The notes beneath the pieces were generated by a model. The model saw only the letters and a list, made by a program, of their open reading frames with translations. It was not told the DNA's origin and did no database searches. From assembly GCF_003477885.1 (NCBI RefSeq), contig NZ_QUEE01000004.1, positions 1 to 64,000 on the forward strand: a stretch of DNA of 64,000 nt, given 5' to 3'. This stretch comes from Lachnotalea sp. AF33-28 (lineage in GTDB: Bacteria > Bacillota > Clostridia > Lachnospirales > Lachnospiraceae). Both the position numbers and the translations under genes were made by a program. Positions within the stretch are counted from its first letter, which is position 1. Each line of letters begins with the position of its first letter. Below, in pieces: positions 34,491 to 43,931 of this stretch.

Positions 34491-36860
34491 ATGGAACAAA
34501 GACAGGACGGACAGCTTTACGGCTCTATAGAGCAGATAATTTCAGAGATGACGCTGGAGGAAAAAGCGCGCATGGTGATTGGCGGTGCTCCGTTTCACAC
34601 GGAAGCGATTGATAAGTACGGGATACCGGCCATGTTTATGCTTGACAGCTGTAATGGCGTCAATTCCATGGAATATGCCGGAGAACAGATTTATCAGAAG
34701 CTGGCAGAGGATGCAGAAGCGGCGGGGCAGCCCTTTGACCGTGAAAAAAACGGCTATATGGGAGGTCTGCTCATTGCGCTGGGAACACTGAAGAAAATGG
34801 CGGCAGAACAAAGTAAAGAGGGAATGCAGCCGGCTCCGAAGGAGTACGGCTGCTATCCCCCCGGAATCTGCCTTGGCTCTACCTGGAACCCTAAGGCCGT
34901 CGAGAATTGCGGCCGGGAACTCGCCAGAGAAATGAACAGCTACGGGATCGATATGATTCTCGGACCCAATGTGAACATACACCGGGACCCGCTTTGCGGA
35001 AGATTGGGGGAAAGCTTCACGGAAGACCCCTATCTTATGTCACAGTTGGCTCCGGCCATGGTAAGAGGCATCCAGAGCCAGGGTGTGGTGGCCTGCGTGA
35101 AGCATTTTGCTGCGAATAATCAGGAAAAAGACCGCATGGGAGTAGAAGAGCATGTACCGGAGCGGGCACTGAGGGAAATCTATTTTCCAGGATTTAAGGC
35201 CTGCATTGATGCGGGATGCAAAACGGTGATGTCAGCTTACAATAAGCTGAATGGGATACCCAGCGCAATGAATAAGTGGCTGTTAACGGATGTGCTTCGC
35301 GGGGAATGGGGCTTTGAGGGCTTTGTGGTATCCGACTGGGGAGCCGCTTACGATCAGGTGCAGACAGTGGCGGCCGGCACAGATCTGACTATGCCAGGTC
35401 CCAGGGGAATCCAATGTATTGTGCAGGCCGTGAAGGACAAAAGCTTATCGGAAGCCAAGCTAGACGAGAGTGTCCGCAATATATTAAAAGTAGTTGCAGA
35501 ATCCACAGCAGCAACCGGCGCCTATCATACATACAATTCTGCGGAATCTCTGAAAGCTATGGAACAGGCCATTCAGGAAGGCATGATATTGCTGAAAAAT
35601 GACGGAACTCTGCCGTTATCCAGGGATGTATCTGTGGCGTTTTATGGAAAGCGAAGTAAAAATCCTGCCATTTGTCCGGCAGGAAGCAGCAATGTAACGA
35701 CCGACCTGGTCACGAACGTCTATGACCGTACCGTAGAATTGTTAGGGGAAGACCATGTTACTTTTGAGAAAGCCACAAAAAACACAGATTGCTGGATTGT
35801 GGTGGTGGGCTGTGACGGAAGAGAGGGGGCGGACAGGGAAAGTCTGGCCATGGATGAGGACGATGCCAGAGACCTGCAGCATGCGATTGCTGAAGCTGAA
35901 GCGGCGGGCGGCAAAGTGATTTTAGTCATCAATTCCACCGGGCCGATCGATTTAAATGATTACGAATCCAGGGTTCAAGCCATTTTATGCCCGTTCTTTT
36001 CGGGTATCCAGGGCGGAAAGGTCACAGCAGACGGGATTTTTGGACTGTTTAATCCGTCCGGCAAGCTGGCGCTTACCTGGCCGAAGCATTATTATGACTG
36101 CCCCAGCTATAAGAATTTTGGCGGTGAGAACAGGGAAGTGTGGTACGGAGAGGGAATGTATGTGGGGTATCGCTGGTATGATGCTCGCCATATTGAGCCC
36201 TTCTATCCGTTTGGATACGGCTTAAGCTATACTTCCTTTGCCATCACAGACGTTGCTGTGGAGGATGAAATAGACGTGGAAAAAAATCCTGTGGCAGTGC
36301 AGATTACTGTGAAAAATACAGGAATGCTTGCGGGGAGCGAGGTAGTACAGCTTTATGTCCATGATGTGGAATGTAAGTTTGACCGCCCCCAAAAGGAGCT
36401 GAAGGGATTTCAAAAAATCTTTTTAGAGCCGGGAGAAGAGAAAACCGTAACCATTTGTCTTAAGAAATCAGATCTTGCCGGCTATTACATGGAATTTGGC
36501 GAATGGATTACACAGCCCGGTGAGTTCGACCTTATGATTGGAACTTCTTCCCGTGACATATCATTTACCAAACGGATTCTGGTGCGCTGCAAAGATCCCT
36601 TTGGTTTATCCGGGAGGACTTCCATCGGGGTATTGGCGAAGAATCCACGGGCCATAGAGATCATCAATCGGAATATGGAAGATGACATCCTGCTGCTGTC
36701 CCATGTGGCACTGGAATTTGCTCCGGATAAATCATTGGAGGAATTGTGGGGCGGCACAAATATCCGGGGGGCATTGAAGCGTAAGAACTGGGATGATGAC
36801 GAGATTGCGTTAAGATATCAGCATATTTTGGAAGAGTTTCAAGCATTGGAGGAAATATGA
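34491..36860 (+). CDS. GH3 beta-glucosidase-like
   Basis: A GH3 enzyme of about 789 residues in normal order with a catalytic barrel (about 10-340), sandwich domain and Fn3-like domain, plus a C-terminal tail of about 80 residues. The nucleophile is D282 in VVSDWGAAYD and the substrate pair lies in VKHFAANNQEKD. An insertion of about 80 residues follows DSCNGVN, as in the GH3 at 18123. The ATG at 34491 sits 10 bases after GAAGGAG; an in-frame GTG at 34482 is too close to that site. There is no signal peptide. It is probably a duplicate of the GH3 at 18123 that has since diverged. Confidence 0.88.
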   Translation: MEQRQDGQLYGSIEQIISEMTLEEKARMVIGGAPFHTEAIDKYGIPAMFMLDSCNGVNSMEYAGEQIYQKLAEDAEAAGQPFDREKNGYMGGLLIALGTLKKMAAEQSKEGMQPAPKEYGCYPPGICLGSTWNPKAVENCGRELAREMNSYGIDMILGPNVNIHRDPLCGRLGESFTEDPYLMSQLAPAMVRGIQSQGVVACVKHFAANNQEKDRMGVEEHVPERALREIYFPGFKACIDAGCKTVMSAYNKLNGIPSAMNKWLLTDVLRGEWGFEGFVVSDWGAAYDQVQTVAAGTDLTMPGPRGIQCIVQAVKDKSLSEAKLDESVRNILKVVAESTAATGAYHTYNSAESLKAMEQAIQEGMILLKNDGTLPLSRDVSVAFYGKRSKNPAICPAGSSNVTTDLVTNVYDRTVELLGEDHVTFEKATKNTDCWIVVVGCDGREGADRESLAMDEDDARDLQHAIAEAEAAGGKVILVINSTGPIDLNDYESRVQAILCPFFSGIQGGKVTADGIFGLFNPSGKLALTWPKHYYDCPSYKNFGGENREVWYGEGMYVGYRWYDARHIEPFYPFGYGLSYTSFAITDVAVEDEIDVEKNPVAVQITVKNTGMLAGSEVVQLYVHDVECKFDRPQKELKGFQKIFLEPGEEKTVTICLKKSDLAGYYMEFGEWITQPGEFDLMIGTSSRDISFTKRILVRCKDPFGLSGRTSIGVLAKNPRAIEIINRNMEDDILLLSHVALEFAPDKSLEELWGGTNIRGALKRKNWDDDEIALRYQHILEEFQALEEI

Positions 36861-36902
36861 TGTTATGCACAACCACTGGTTTAGAAGAAGGAGGGAAAAA
36901 TA

Positions 36903-38075
36903 ATGACTGACGAAGAAAGGATCGAGCTTTTGCCGGAAGAGATTCAAGCGAATTTAAAAGAACTTTTGGCATTTAAGCCGGAGGATTTACCTGTTAATCC
37001 GGAAAAAAACACCTGGTATACATACAGGCCGGAAGGATGTATATGCTCTGACGGCGAACCATATTACAGTACATTGAAAATTGGTACGGTAAATAAGCTA
37101 TTGGTGATGTTTTGCGGAGGAGGAGTTGCACTGGATGCATTTAGTGCAGCACGCCCCAATACGATTGTTCCAGAAGAAGGAAAGCCGACTTTTTATTTAC
37201 CTAATACGAATGTTATAGGTTATTTCTCAGGACGGAGGGGGCTTGCTAATAAAGACAGGGAAGATAATCCCTTCAAGGATTGGTCAGTGGTCGTGATTTC
37301 TTATGCAAATGGTGATTTCCATACCGGAACGAATGATTTTCTATATGACGACGAGGAATGTGGGAGGGGTGTATGTTATCATCACGGTTACTTGAATTAT
37401 CGTGCTATGATTGAAAAAATACGGGAGTTTGTCCCCTGTCCTGAACAGGTTTTGGTAACAGGTTATTCAGCTGGCGGTTTTGGAACAGCGCTGCTTACCG
37501 ATGATATTATAAACCTGTTTGATGATTGCAATAATTTTATTTGTCTGCCTGACAGTTCTGTTTTCAGTTACAACAGCTGGTATTATACTGCAACAAAGCA
37601 ATGGAAGTCTCCGGAGGCGATATGCAGTAAGCTGATAAGCGACAACCTCACTGTGGATTGTCTTGTGGATTTACATAGAAGACATGGCAGTAAGGTGAAG
37701 ATAGCGTTCGACTGTACTTATCGGGACGCGCTTTTATCACAGATGCAAAATTATACTGACAACAGACCGTTTATGTTTGATAAAGAGGGCGGAGACGCTT
37801 TTGAAGCTGTATTGAAAAAATCGGTCGAGATTTTGTGTAAAGAAATACCGGATATCGCCATTTATATCTTTGATAAAATGAATCCGGAAATTAATGTTGG
37901 GAACCTTACAGACCATACAATTGTAGCAACAGATAGCGTGTTTGATTATGCGTATGGCGGAGTCAAAATCATAGATTGGATTGTCTCGGTTATAAACGGT
38001 AGTCCGGAAAAAATCGGTTTAGAGCTTTTATACGGTCATAAAAAGCAAGCAGGAGATCAGAAGACTTATAATTAA
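36903..38075 (+). CDS. Pectin acetylesterase/Notum-like serine esterase
   Basis: A 390-residue serine hydrolase resembling pectin acetylesterases. It has the oxyanion strand LLVMFCGGGVALDAF, the nucleophile S189 in GYSAGGFG, an ISYANGDFHTG segment and a C-terminal histidine in LTDHTIVATD. Plant and bacterial relatives remove acetyl groups from pectin and are secreted; this one has no signal peptide and would work on an imported oligomer. GAAGGAGG precedes the ATG. A strong terminator (repeat copy 3) follows, so it ends a transcription unit. Confidence 0.72.
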   Translation: MTDEERIELLPEEIQANLKELLAFKPEDLPVNPEKNTWYTYRPEGCICSDGEPYYSTLKIGTVNKLLVMFCGGGVALDAFSAARPNTIVPEEGKPTFYLPNTNVIGYFSGRRGLANKDREDNPFKDWSVVVISYANGDFHTGTNDFLYDDEECGRGVCYHHGYLNYRAMIEKIREFVPCPEQVLVTGYSAGGFGTALLTDDIINLFDDCNNFICLPDSSVFSYNSWYYTATKQWKSPEAICSKLISDNLTVDCLVDLHRRHGSKVKIAFDCTYRDALLSQMQNYTDNRPFMFDKEGGDAFEAVLKKSVEILCKEIPDIAIYIFDKMNPEINVGNLTDHTIVATDSVFDYAYGGVKIIDWIVSVINGSPEKIGLELLYGHKKQAGDQKTYN

Positions 38076-38089
38076 GTATTCGAACGGAA

Positions 38090-38147
38090 GTTGATTTTGT
38101 ACATGAATCAGGTGATTTTGAAGCATACAAAATCACCTGATTTTTTT
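38090..38147 (+). terminator. Intrinsic terminator, dispersed hairpin repeat copy 3
   Basis: A perfect 14-bp stem (38106-38119 with 38129-38142) with loop GAAGCATAC is followed by a T-run to 38147. It is the best-formed member of the three-copy hairpin family and separates the esterase gene from the permease genes. Confidence 0.85.
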
Positions 38148-38203
38148 ATTATAAATATATAGTTTCGTGTTTGGGATATGTATGAATAAAGGAGGCAGGT
38201 GCG

Positions 38204-39139
38204 ATGAGCAAAGCAATAGTAAAGCAAAAAAAGAAAATACGATGGAAGAAGGTGATACCGGTATATCTTATGCTGCTGCCGGCAATGATTTATTTCTTAA
38301 TTAACAACTATTTGCCGATGTACGGTATCACAATCGCTTTCCGGAAGCTCGATTATAAGCTGGGCATTTTAAGAAGTCCGTTTAACGGGCTTGAGAATTT
38401 TAAGTTTCTATTTGCATCGGGTAATCTGGGGCCAATCCTGCGCAATACCATATTATACAATCTGGTTTTCATGGTGATCGGCACGGTGCTGCCAATCACA
38501 GTTGCTATTTTGTTTAACGAAATCCGGAATAAATGGGCGAAAAAGACATATCAGACAATGATTCTTGTTCCTCATTTAATGAGTATGGTTATCGTCAGCT
38601 ATCTGGTATTCGCTTTCTTGAGCGCAGATACAGGCTTTATCAACAAGTCCATCATAGAACCGCTCACAGGCAATACCATATCCTTTTACCAGGAGAAGAA
38701 ATACTGGCCTTTCATATTAACCTTTGTGCATCAATGGAAGGGAATCGGATTCAGTATGGTACTGTATTTATCCACAATTCTCGGTATCAGCATTGAATAC
38801 TATGAAGCTGCCAAGGTGGACGGTGCAACCAAGTGGCAGCAGATTCGCCATGTGACGCTGCCGCTCCTGAAACCTACGGTAATTACGATGCTGATATTGA
38901 GTATCTCTAAGATATGCATGTCAGACTTCGGCCTGTTTTATCAGGTGCCTAAAAACAGCGGTACGCTGTACAGTGTGACACAGACCATTGATACATACGT
39001 TTATAATGCGCTGATGAACCAGAATAATATTGCCATGTCCTCCGCTGCCAGCGTGCTGCAGGCCATTGTTGGGTTTATACTGATTATTGCAGCCAACGCA
39101 TTTATCCGCAAAACAAGTAAAGAAAATGCGATATTCTAG
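38204..39139 (+). CDS. Sugar ABC transporter permease, LplB/YteP type
   Basis: A 311-residue inner-membrane permease with about six membrane segments. The cytoplasmic EAA loop, which contacts the ATPase, reads EYYEAAKVDGATKWQQIRHV. The opening RWKKVIPVYLMLLPAMIYFLIN is typical of the LplB/YteP branch that works with DUF3502-type binding proteins. GGAGGCAGG precedes the ATG. It is followed after 11 bases by the partner permease. No ATPase gene is nearby, so a shared MsmX-type ATPase must energise it. Confidence 0.93.
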   Translation: MSKAIVKQKKKIRWKKVIPVYLMLLPAMIYFLINNYLPMYGITIAFRKLDYKLGILRSPFNGLENFKFLFASGNLGPILRNTILYNLVFMVIGTVLPITVAILFNEIRNKWAKKTYQTMILVPHLMSMVIVSYLVFAFLSADTGFINKSIIEPLTGNTISFYQEKKYWPFILTFVHQWKGIGFSMVLYLSTILGISIEYYEAAKVDGATKWQQIRHVTLPLLKPTVITMLILSISKICMSDFGLFYQVPKNSGTLYSVTQTIDTYVYNALMNQNNIAMSSAASVLQAIVGFILIIAANAFIRKTSKENAIF

Positions 39140-39150
39140 GAGGTTTAGAA

Positions 39151-40041
39151 ATGACAGGAGTTAGATCAAGACAGGAAAAAGTATTTGAAGCGATGGCACA
39201 TGCGGTGCTCATCCTTTTGACAGTTCTGGCAGTGGCCCCATTTTTACTGATGTTATCCGGTTCATTGACGGACAATGCTACTCTGACCCGGTACGGCTAT
39301 CAGTTTTGGCCCAAGGTATTCAGCATGGAAGCCTATGAGTATATCATACGGGAATGGGCACAAATCGGAAATGCCTATTTCATAACAATAGCAGTCACGG
39401 CGGCAGGAACTGTATTGTCATTATTTCTTGTTTCTACGGCATCCTTTGCGTTATCTCAAAAAGAGGTACCGGGATTAAATGTGGTATTTGTGTTGATTTT
39501 GATTACGTTATTATTTAATGGCGGTGCTGTATCAAGCTATATTATTTATACCAATCTGTTCCATATTAAAAATACGATCTGGGCATTGCTGATTCCGAAT
39601 TTGATGCTGAACGGATTTAATCTGATACTGGTGAGAAATTATATGATGCACAGTATACCGGAAGAACTGCAGTCCGCCGCCGAGATTGACGGCGCAGGTG
39701 TGTTCAAAATTTATTTAAAAATTATTCTGCCTCTTTCCAAACCGATTATGGCGACGGTCGGACTGCTGACGGCCCTTGGTTACTGGAATGATTGGACCAA
39801 TGGATTATATTTTATTACAGATTCCAATTTGTACAGTGTGCAGCTTCTGTTAAACAAGATGAATGAAAATATACAGTATCTGGCTTCACATTCCGAGTTG
39901 GGGGCAGTCCAGCAGTCACTGCCCGGCACCTCCATTCGTATGGCAATTGCAGTGGTCGGAATATTACCTGTTTTAATTATATATCCATTCTTCCAGAAAT
40001 ATTTTGCTCAGGGCATTACGATGGGGGCTGTGAAAGGCTGA
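39151..40041 (+). CDS. Sugar ABC transporter permease, YtcP/MalG type
   Basis: A 296-residue membrane protein, partner of the permease at 38204. It has about six hydrophobic segments, the EAA loop EELQSAAEIDGAGVFKIY, and the usual C-terminus FFQKYFAQGITMGAVKG. AGGAGG precedes the ATG. Three esterase genes follow on the same strand with short gaps, which ties transport and deacylation to one transcript. Confidence 0.93.
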   Translation: MTGVRSRQEKVFEAMAHAVLILLTVLAVAPFLLMLSGSLTDNATLTRYGYQFWPKVFSMEAYEYIIREWAQIGNAYFITIAVTAAGTVLSLFLVSTASFALSQKEVPGLNVVFVLILITLLFNGGAVSSYIIYTNLFHIKNTIWALLIPNLMLNGFNLILVRNYMMHSIPEELQSAAEIDGAGVFKIYLKIILPLSKPIMATVGLLTALGYWNDWTNGLYFITDSNLYSVQLLLNKMNENIQYLASHSELGAVQQSLPGTSIRMAIAVVGILPVLIIYPFFQKYFAQGITMGAVKG

Positions 40042-40066
40042 ATCCAAAGAAAAGAGGGAAAGAATA

Positions 40067-41041
40067 ATGGAAATATTAAAAGCAGACGAGAAATGTATAG
40101 AAGTACAGAAACTGGGATTTGCAGCAACCCGCCCCGGTGTGAAGGTAAATGACTTTGCACCGAGAAACAATCCTGCTGTCAATAAGCGCGAGGACGGCGT
40201 GCTGTATAGAAACGATGTGTGCTACAGTGACAAATACCCTAACAGCCATGTGGATATCTGGTATGAAAACGAAGATAAGATGGTAAAACGTCCCACAATT
40301 ATCTATATTCATGGCGGTGGCTTTATTTTGGGTGATAAGGTTGCAGGTGATCCGCTGGCAGTAAGTACAGGCCGGGATGTGGGCTTCTGTGCGGAGGTGG
40401 CTAAGAGAGGCTGCAATGTAATTGGAGTGAACTATGCACTGGCCCCGGAGTTCCGCTTTCCGGTCCAGATCGAGCAGGTAGACCTGATGCTGGACTATCT
40501 GACAAGACATCAGGAAGATCTTGGCTTAGACATGGATCGTGTTTTCCTGGGCGGCGGCAGTGCCGGTGCGATTCTGTCTGAAATTTATGGCGCTGTATTA
40601 TGTAATCCGGCTTATGCGAAGCAGCTTGGAATTTATCCTTCCATCCGCCGCGAACAGATAAAAGGACTTTTATTAGATGAAGCGGCTTTGAATAAGTCTC
40701 ATTTTGAGGAGAACATGAATGCTATGTTAGGCTGCTGGATGGGAGTGGATAATCTGTCTGAGCGCGAAGAGGCAGATATCCTGAACGCAGCCCGATGGAT
40801 AGAAGAAAGCTATATTCCATCGTTTATCAATGCCAGCAATCAGGAACCTTTTTTCAAAGATTCAGCAGATGAATTGGCGGCGGTCCTTGAAAAAATCGGT
40901 ACGGATTATGAGTATTTTTATCGAGGTCAGGACGCCGGTATTTTAGAACACGGCTATATGCAGCAATTCAAGAGCAACGGTATAGCAAAAGAATGCTTTG
41001 AGCATATGATGGCGTTTATTGAGCGGCAGCTGGGCAAATAG
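40067..41041 (+). CDS. Alpha/beta-hydrolase, HSL/acetyl-esterase type
   Basis: A 324-residue esterase of the hormone-sensitive-lipase group. The oxyanion motif HGGGF begins at H82 and the nucleophile is S165 in GGGSAG. A late Glu/Asp and the histidine in LEHGYMQQF complete a plausible triad. It has no signal peptide. GAGGGAAAG precedes the ATG. It lies 25 bases after the permease gene and just before two more esterase genes, and should remove acetyl or similar acyl groups from the imported compound. Confidence 0.8.
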   Translation: MEILKADEKCIEVQKLGFAATRPGVKVNDFAPRNNPAVNKREDGVLYRNDVCYSDKYPNSHVDIWYENEDKMVKRPTIIYIHGGGFILGDKVAGDPLAVSTGRDVGFCAEVAKRGCNVIGVNYALAPEFRFPVQIEQVDLMLDYLTRHQEDLGLDMDRVFLGGGSAGAILSEIYGAVLCNPAYAKQLGIYPSIRREQIKGLLLDEAALNKSHFEENMNAMLGCWMGVDNLSEREEADILNAARWIEESYIPSFINASNQEPFFKDSADELAAVLEKIGTDYEYFYRGQDAGILEHGYMQQFKSNGIAKECFEHMMAFIERQLGK

Positions 41042-41068
41042 AATGTTCTGTACTGGGGAGGGATTTAT

Positions 41069-42115
41069 ATGAGATTCTCGGAAATTATATTAAACGAAGA
41101 AAGAAAAGTAAGACTGACGGTTCTGCTGCAGGAGGTAGGGGGAGAGTTTGCTCCTATAGACAGAAGACCTGCTATACTGGTATTACCGGGAGGCGGTTAT
41201 GCCATGTGCTCCGACCGGGAAGCGGACCCGGTGGCACTTGCCTATGCAAGAGCCGGATATCAGACCTTTATTCTGCGGTATTCCACGGGAAAATACAAGA
41301 CATGGCCTAACCCGTTAAATGATTACGAACAGGCGATGGAACTGATTCGCGGCAACGCAGATGAATGGCACCTAGATGCCGGCCGTGTAGCAGTGGTGGG
41401 ATTTTCAGCAGGCGGACATTTGGCAGCCTGTGCGGCAACGGTGGCTAAGAACCGCCCAAACGCGGCAATCTTAGGTTATGCCGCTCTGACGAAGGAAATA
41501 GCGGACGCATGTCAGCCGGGAATGCCTTATCCGGTGGAATGCGCAGACGATAAGACCCCTCCGTGTTTCTTGTTCGCCACCAGGGATGACAATGTGGTAG
41601 ATATTAGAAATACAATTGATTTTCAACGTTCGCTGGCAGATCGGGGCGTAAACTTTGAGGCCCATATTTATTCATTTGGTATGCATGGATTTTCCACAGC
41701 TGAGCCTTATGTAAATCAGGTGGCTCTAAGCAGCCGGGTTAAAAACTGGGTACAGGATAGTATCGACTGGCTGGCAGAGGTTTGGGGAGCATTTACCGGC
41801 AGAGGTTTTGGGAAACCGATGTTTTATAGAACGGTAAATACGGATATGCTGCCCATGCTTTCTTTGGACTGCACCGTGGGTCATTTAAGACAGCAGAATG
41901 AGACCGTGCAGAACCTCTTAAAGGATGTATTTGAAGCGTTGGAGGCACTTATTCAGGCTAAATTTGAAAATCTTCCTGCAGCCAGAGCCATCATTGATCA
42001 CTATAAGGCCAGAAATATCATTCAGATGCTGCAGATTCCGGCAGAGATAACGGAACAGTTAGATGACGAATTAAGGAAGATTGAGAATAAACAATTGTCG
42101 GAAGAGGTGGTATGA
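41069..42115 (+). CDS. Alpha/beta-hydrolase, BD-FAE/acetylxylan-esterase type
   Basis: A 348-residue esterase with the oxyanion motif LPGGGYAMCSDRE, the nucleophile S113 in GFSAGG, the catalytic Asp in FATRDDNVVD and His in GMHGFS. The first 240 residues match bifunctional acetylxylan/feruloyl-type esterases. About 100 further residues (from WLAEVWGAFTG), which I do not recognise, are mainly helical. It has no signal peptide. GGGGAGGG precedes the ATG. Its stop overlaps the leader of the tannase-like gene. Confidence 0.78.
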   Translation: MRFSEIILNEERKVRLTVLLQEVGGEFAPIDRRPAILVLPGGGYAMCSDREADPVALAYARAGYQTFILRYSTGKYKTWPNPLNDYEQAMELIRGNADEWHLDAGRVAVVGFSAGGHLAACAATVAKNRPNAAILGYAALTKEIADACQPGMPYPVECADDKTPPCFLFATRDDNVVDIRNTIDFQRSLADRGVNFEAHIYSFGMHGFSTAEPYVNQVALSSRVKNWVQDSIDWLAEVWGAFTGRGFGKPMFYRTVNTDMLPMLSLDCTVGHLRQQNETVQNLLKDVFEALEALIQAKFENLPAARAIIDHYKARNIIQMLQIPAEITEQLDDELRKIENKQLSEEVV

Positions 42116-42116
42116 A

Positions 42117-43640
42117 ATGAATATGGAAATAGACAGAATAAAAAAGTTTCCGATCGAGGATGGGAAAATAACAGCAGTAGAATGGATCAAAGATGTGAAG
42201 GTACCGGAACCTAATCTTCTGGGGATCTGTGTAGTCAATCCGGGGGGATATTACAGGGTTACGATGAAGCTTACACCTGCGCCGCAGTCTGATATTACCG
42301 TTGTGGTCTGTCTGCCGGAGCCGGAAATCTGGAACGGAAAATTCCTTGGAACAGGTAATGGCGGCTATGCGGGAAAGATATCAGAAATGAATCTGATGAA
42401 CGGCGTCAGCCGGGGGTACGCCACTGCCAATACGAATCTTGGAACTTCACCGGAACCGGATGACTGTATCGGACGTGAAGAGGTATGGAAAGATTTTGGA
42501 TACCGTGCCACTCATCTGATGACGGCAGCAGGGAAAAAGCTGACCGCTTATTTTTATGGCCGAAAGCCGCAGTATGCTTACTTCATAGGCGGTTCCACAG
42601 GCGGACAGCAGGGTTTTTCAGAGGCGCAGAGATACCCGGAGGATTATGACGGGATTATATCCCTGTCTCCGGCCTTTGACAGAGTCCGGCTTCACAGCTT
42701 TTTTGTCTGGAACTGGCAGCAGATACATAAGGAGAAGGACGCCAGGTTTACGGCTAAGCAGGCGCAGGAGTGGAAATCTGCGATTGTCGAGACTTACGGA
42801 AAGCAGTGCGGAAGCAATGAGAATGACCTGTTTTTGTGCTATCCGGACAGAATCAGGGAAAACCCTATGGATAATCCGTTTCTTTTGCAGACCGCGGCAG
42901 ACTTGCTTACAGAGGGCCAGATAAAAGCGCTGCGCGGTATATATGAGGGTCCCAAAGACCCGCTGACAGGGGAGCGGATTATTGCCCCTTTTCTGCCGGG
43001 AACCGAGGCGGAAAGCTTAAGCCTGGCTGATTTAAGTGACAAGGAAGTATTTGACCATGAACTGCTTTTCCCGTTTCGGTGGCTGTTCGGGAAAGAGTTT
43101 GATCTTATGGAGTTTGATTTTCAGAAGGATCTGCAGGTAGCCATTGACAGATTAAGTCCGATTCTCGATGCGGACAATCCGGATTTGTCTGCCTTTAAGG
43201 CGTGCGGGGGTAAGCTTCTGGTGATCGGCGGAAGCTCAGACGCGATTATACCCTACACGGGATTTTTGGATTACTATGAAAAGGTGATCGAAAGACAGGG
43301 AAGCCTTGCAGAAACAAAGAAATTTTTCCGTTTTCTGCTGATGCCGGGATTTGGCCATACGGTTGGCGGTTCCGGGGTCCAGGAGGTTGGTCTGATTGGA
43401 TGTAGCGAAGTGCCAAGAGATCCGGAGCATGACGTGCTTTGTGCGATGGAGCAGTGGGTGGAGCATCAAACAGCGCCGGAATGTCTGCTTGGCACACATT
43501 TTAAAAGGACGGATACCGGGTTGAAATTTGACCATGCAAGGCCCGGTTATGTCTACCCATATGTAACAGAATTTATGGGCGGAGATCCTAAAAAACCCCA
43601 AAATTACAGACCGGTGGAGGACGAGTGCTTATGGCCGTAA
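42117..43640 (+). CDS. Tannase/feruloyl-esterase family protein
   Basis: A protein of about 507 residues of the tannase/feruloyl esterase family, which hydrolyses esters of phenolic acids. The nucleophile is S160 in IGGSTGGQQG, followed by the family signature EAQRYPEDYDGI. The late Asp (SSDAIIPYTG) and His (MPGFGHTVGG) complete the triad. Most relatives have Cys before the catalytic Ser (GCSTGG) forming a disulfide; here it is Gly, which suits a reducing cytoplasm. There is no signal peptide. The ATG at 42117 follows GAAGAGGTGG; the open frame upstream lies inside the preceding gene. It points to hydroxycinnamoyl or galloyl decorations on the substrate. Confidence 0.82.
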   Translation: MNMEIDRIKKFPIEDGKITAVEWIKDVKVPEPNLLGICVVNPGGYYRVTMKLTPAPQSDITVVVCLPEPEIWNGKFLGTGNGGYAGKISEMNLMNGVSRGYATANTNLGTSPEPDDCIGREEVWKDFGYRATHLMTAAGKKLTAYFYGRKPQYAYFIGGSTGGQQGFSEAQRYPEDYDGIISLSPAFDRVRLHSFFVWNWQQIHKEKDARFTAKQAQEWKSAIVETYGKQCGSNENDLFLCYPDRIRENPMDNPFLLQTAADLLTEGQIKALRGIYEGPKDPLTGERIIAPFLPGTEAESLSLADLSDKEVFDHELLFPFRWLFGKEFDLMEFDFQKDLQVAIDRLSPILDADNPDLSAFKACGGKLLVIGGSSDAIIPYTGFLDYYEKVIERQGSLAETKKFFRFLLMPGFGHTVGGSGVQEVGLIGCSEVPRDPEHDVLCAMEQWVEHQTAPECLLGTHFKRTDTGLKFDHARPGYVYPYVTEFMGGDPKKPQNYRPVEDECLWP

Positions 43641-43668
43641 CGATGTTACGGAAGCTCCTGAGCCTTAA

Positions 43669-43917
43669 ATAATTAGTATCGCAGGGCATTCACAGGGGGG
43701 TGTGGGCGCGGTTAACGCCGTGACACAACAAGCCAATGGCAATAGGTACAGAGCGATTTGGGCGGCAAGCACTACATCAAGATACCACGCCGATGAATTG
43801 AACAAAAGCGGCGGTGGCTGGAACTATACCTCATCAGATATAAAGATTCCGATATGTATGGTAGCAGGAACAAATTTAATGGATGCAGGGAATATGTCCT
43901 TTGTGGCATCACATTGA
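43669..43917 (+). pseudogene. Esterase/lipase remnant (alpha/beta-hydrolase fragment)
   Basis: An open stretch of about 82 codons begins directly after a stop and has no start with a ribosome site. It encodes SIAGHSQGGVGAVNAV, the nucleophile elbow of a lipase-like alpha/beta-hydrolase, and continues to IKIPICMVAGTNLMD, the strand that would carry the catalytic Asp. The 5' part (oxyanion region) and the 3' part (His) are both missing. It marks the right end of the sugar locus, just before secG. Confidence 0.7.
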
Positions 43918-43931
43918 TTTGCAGAAAACAG

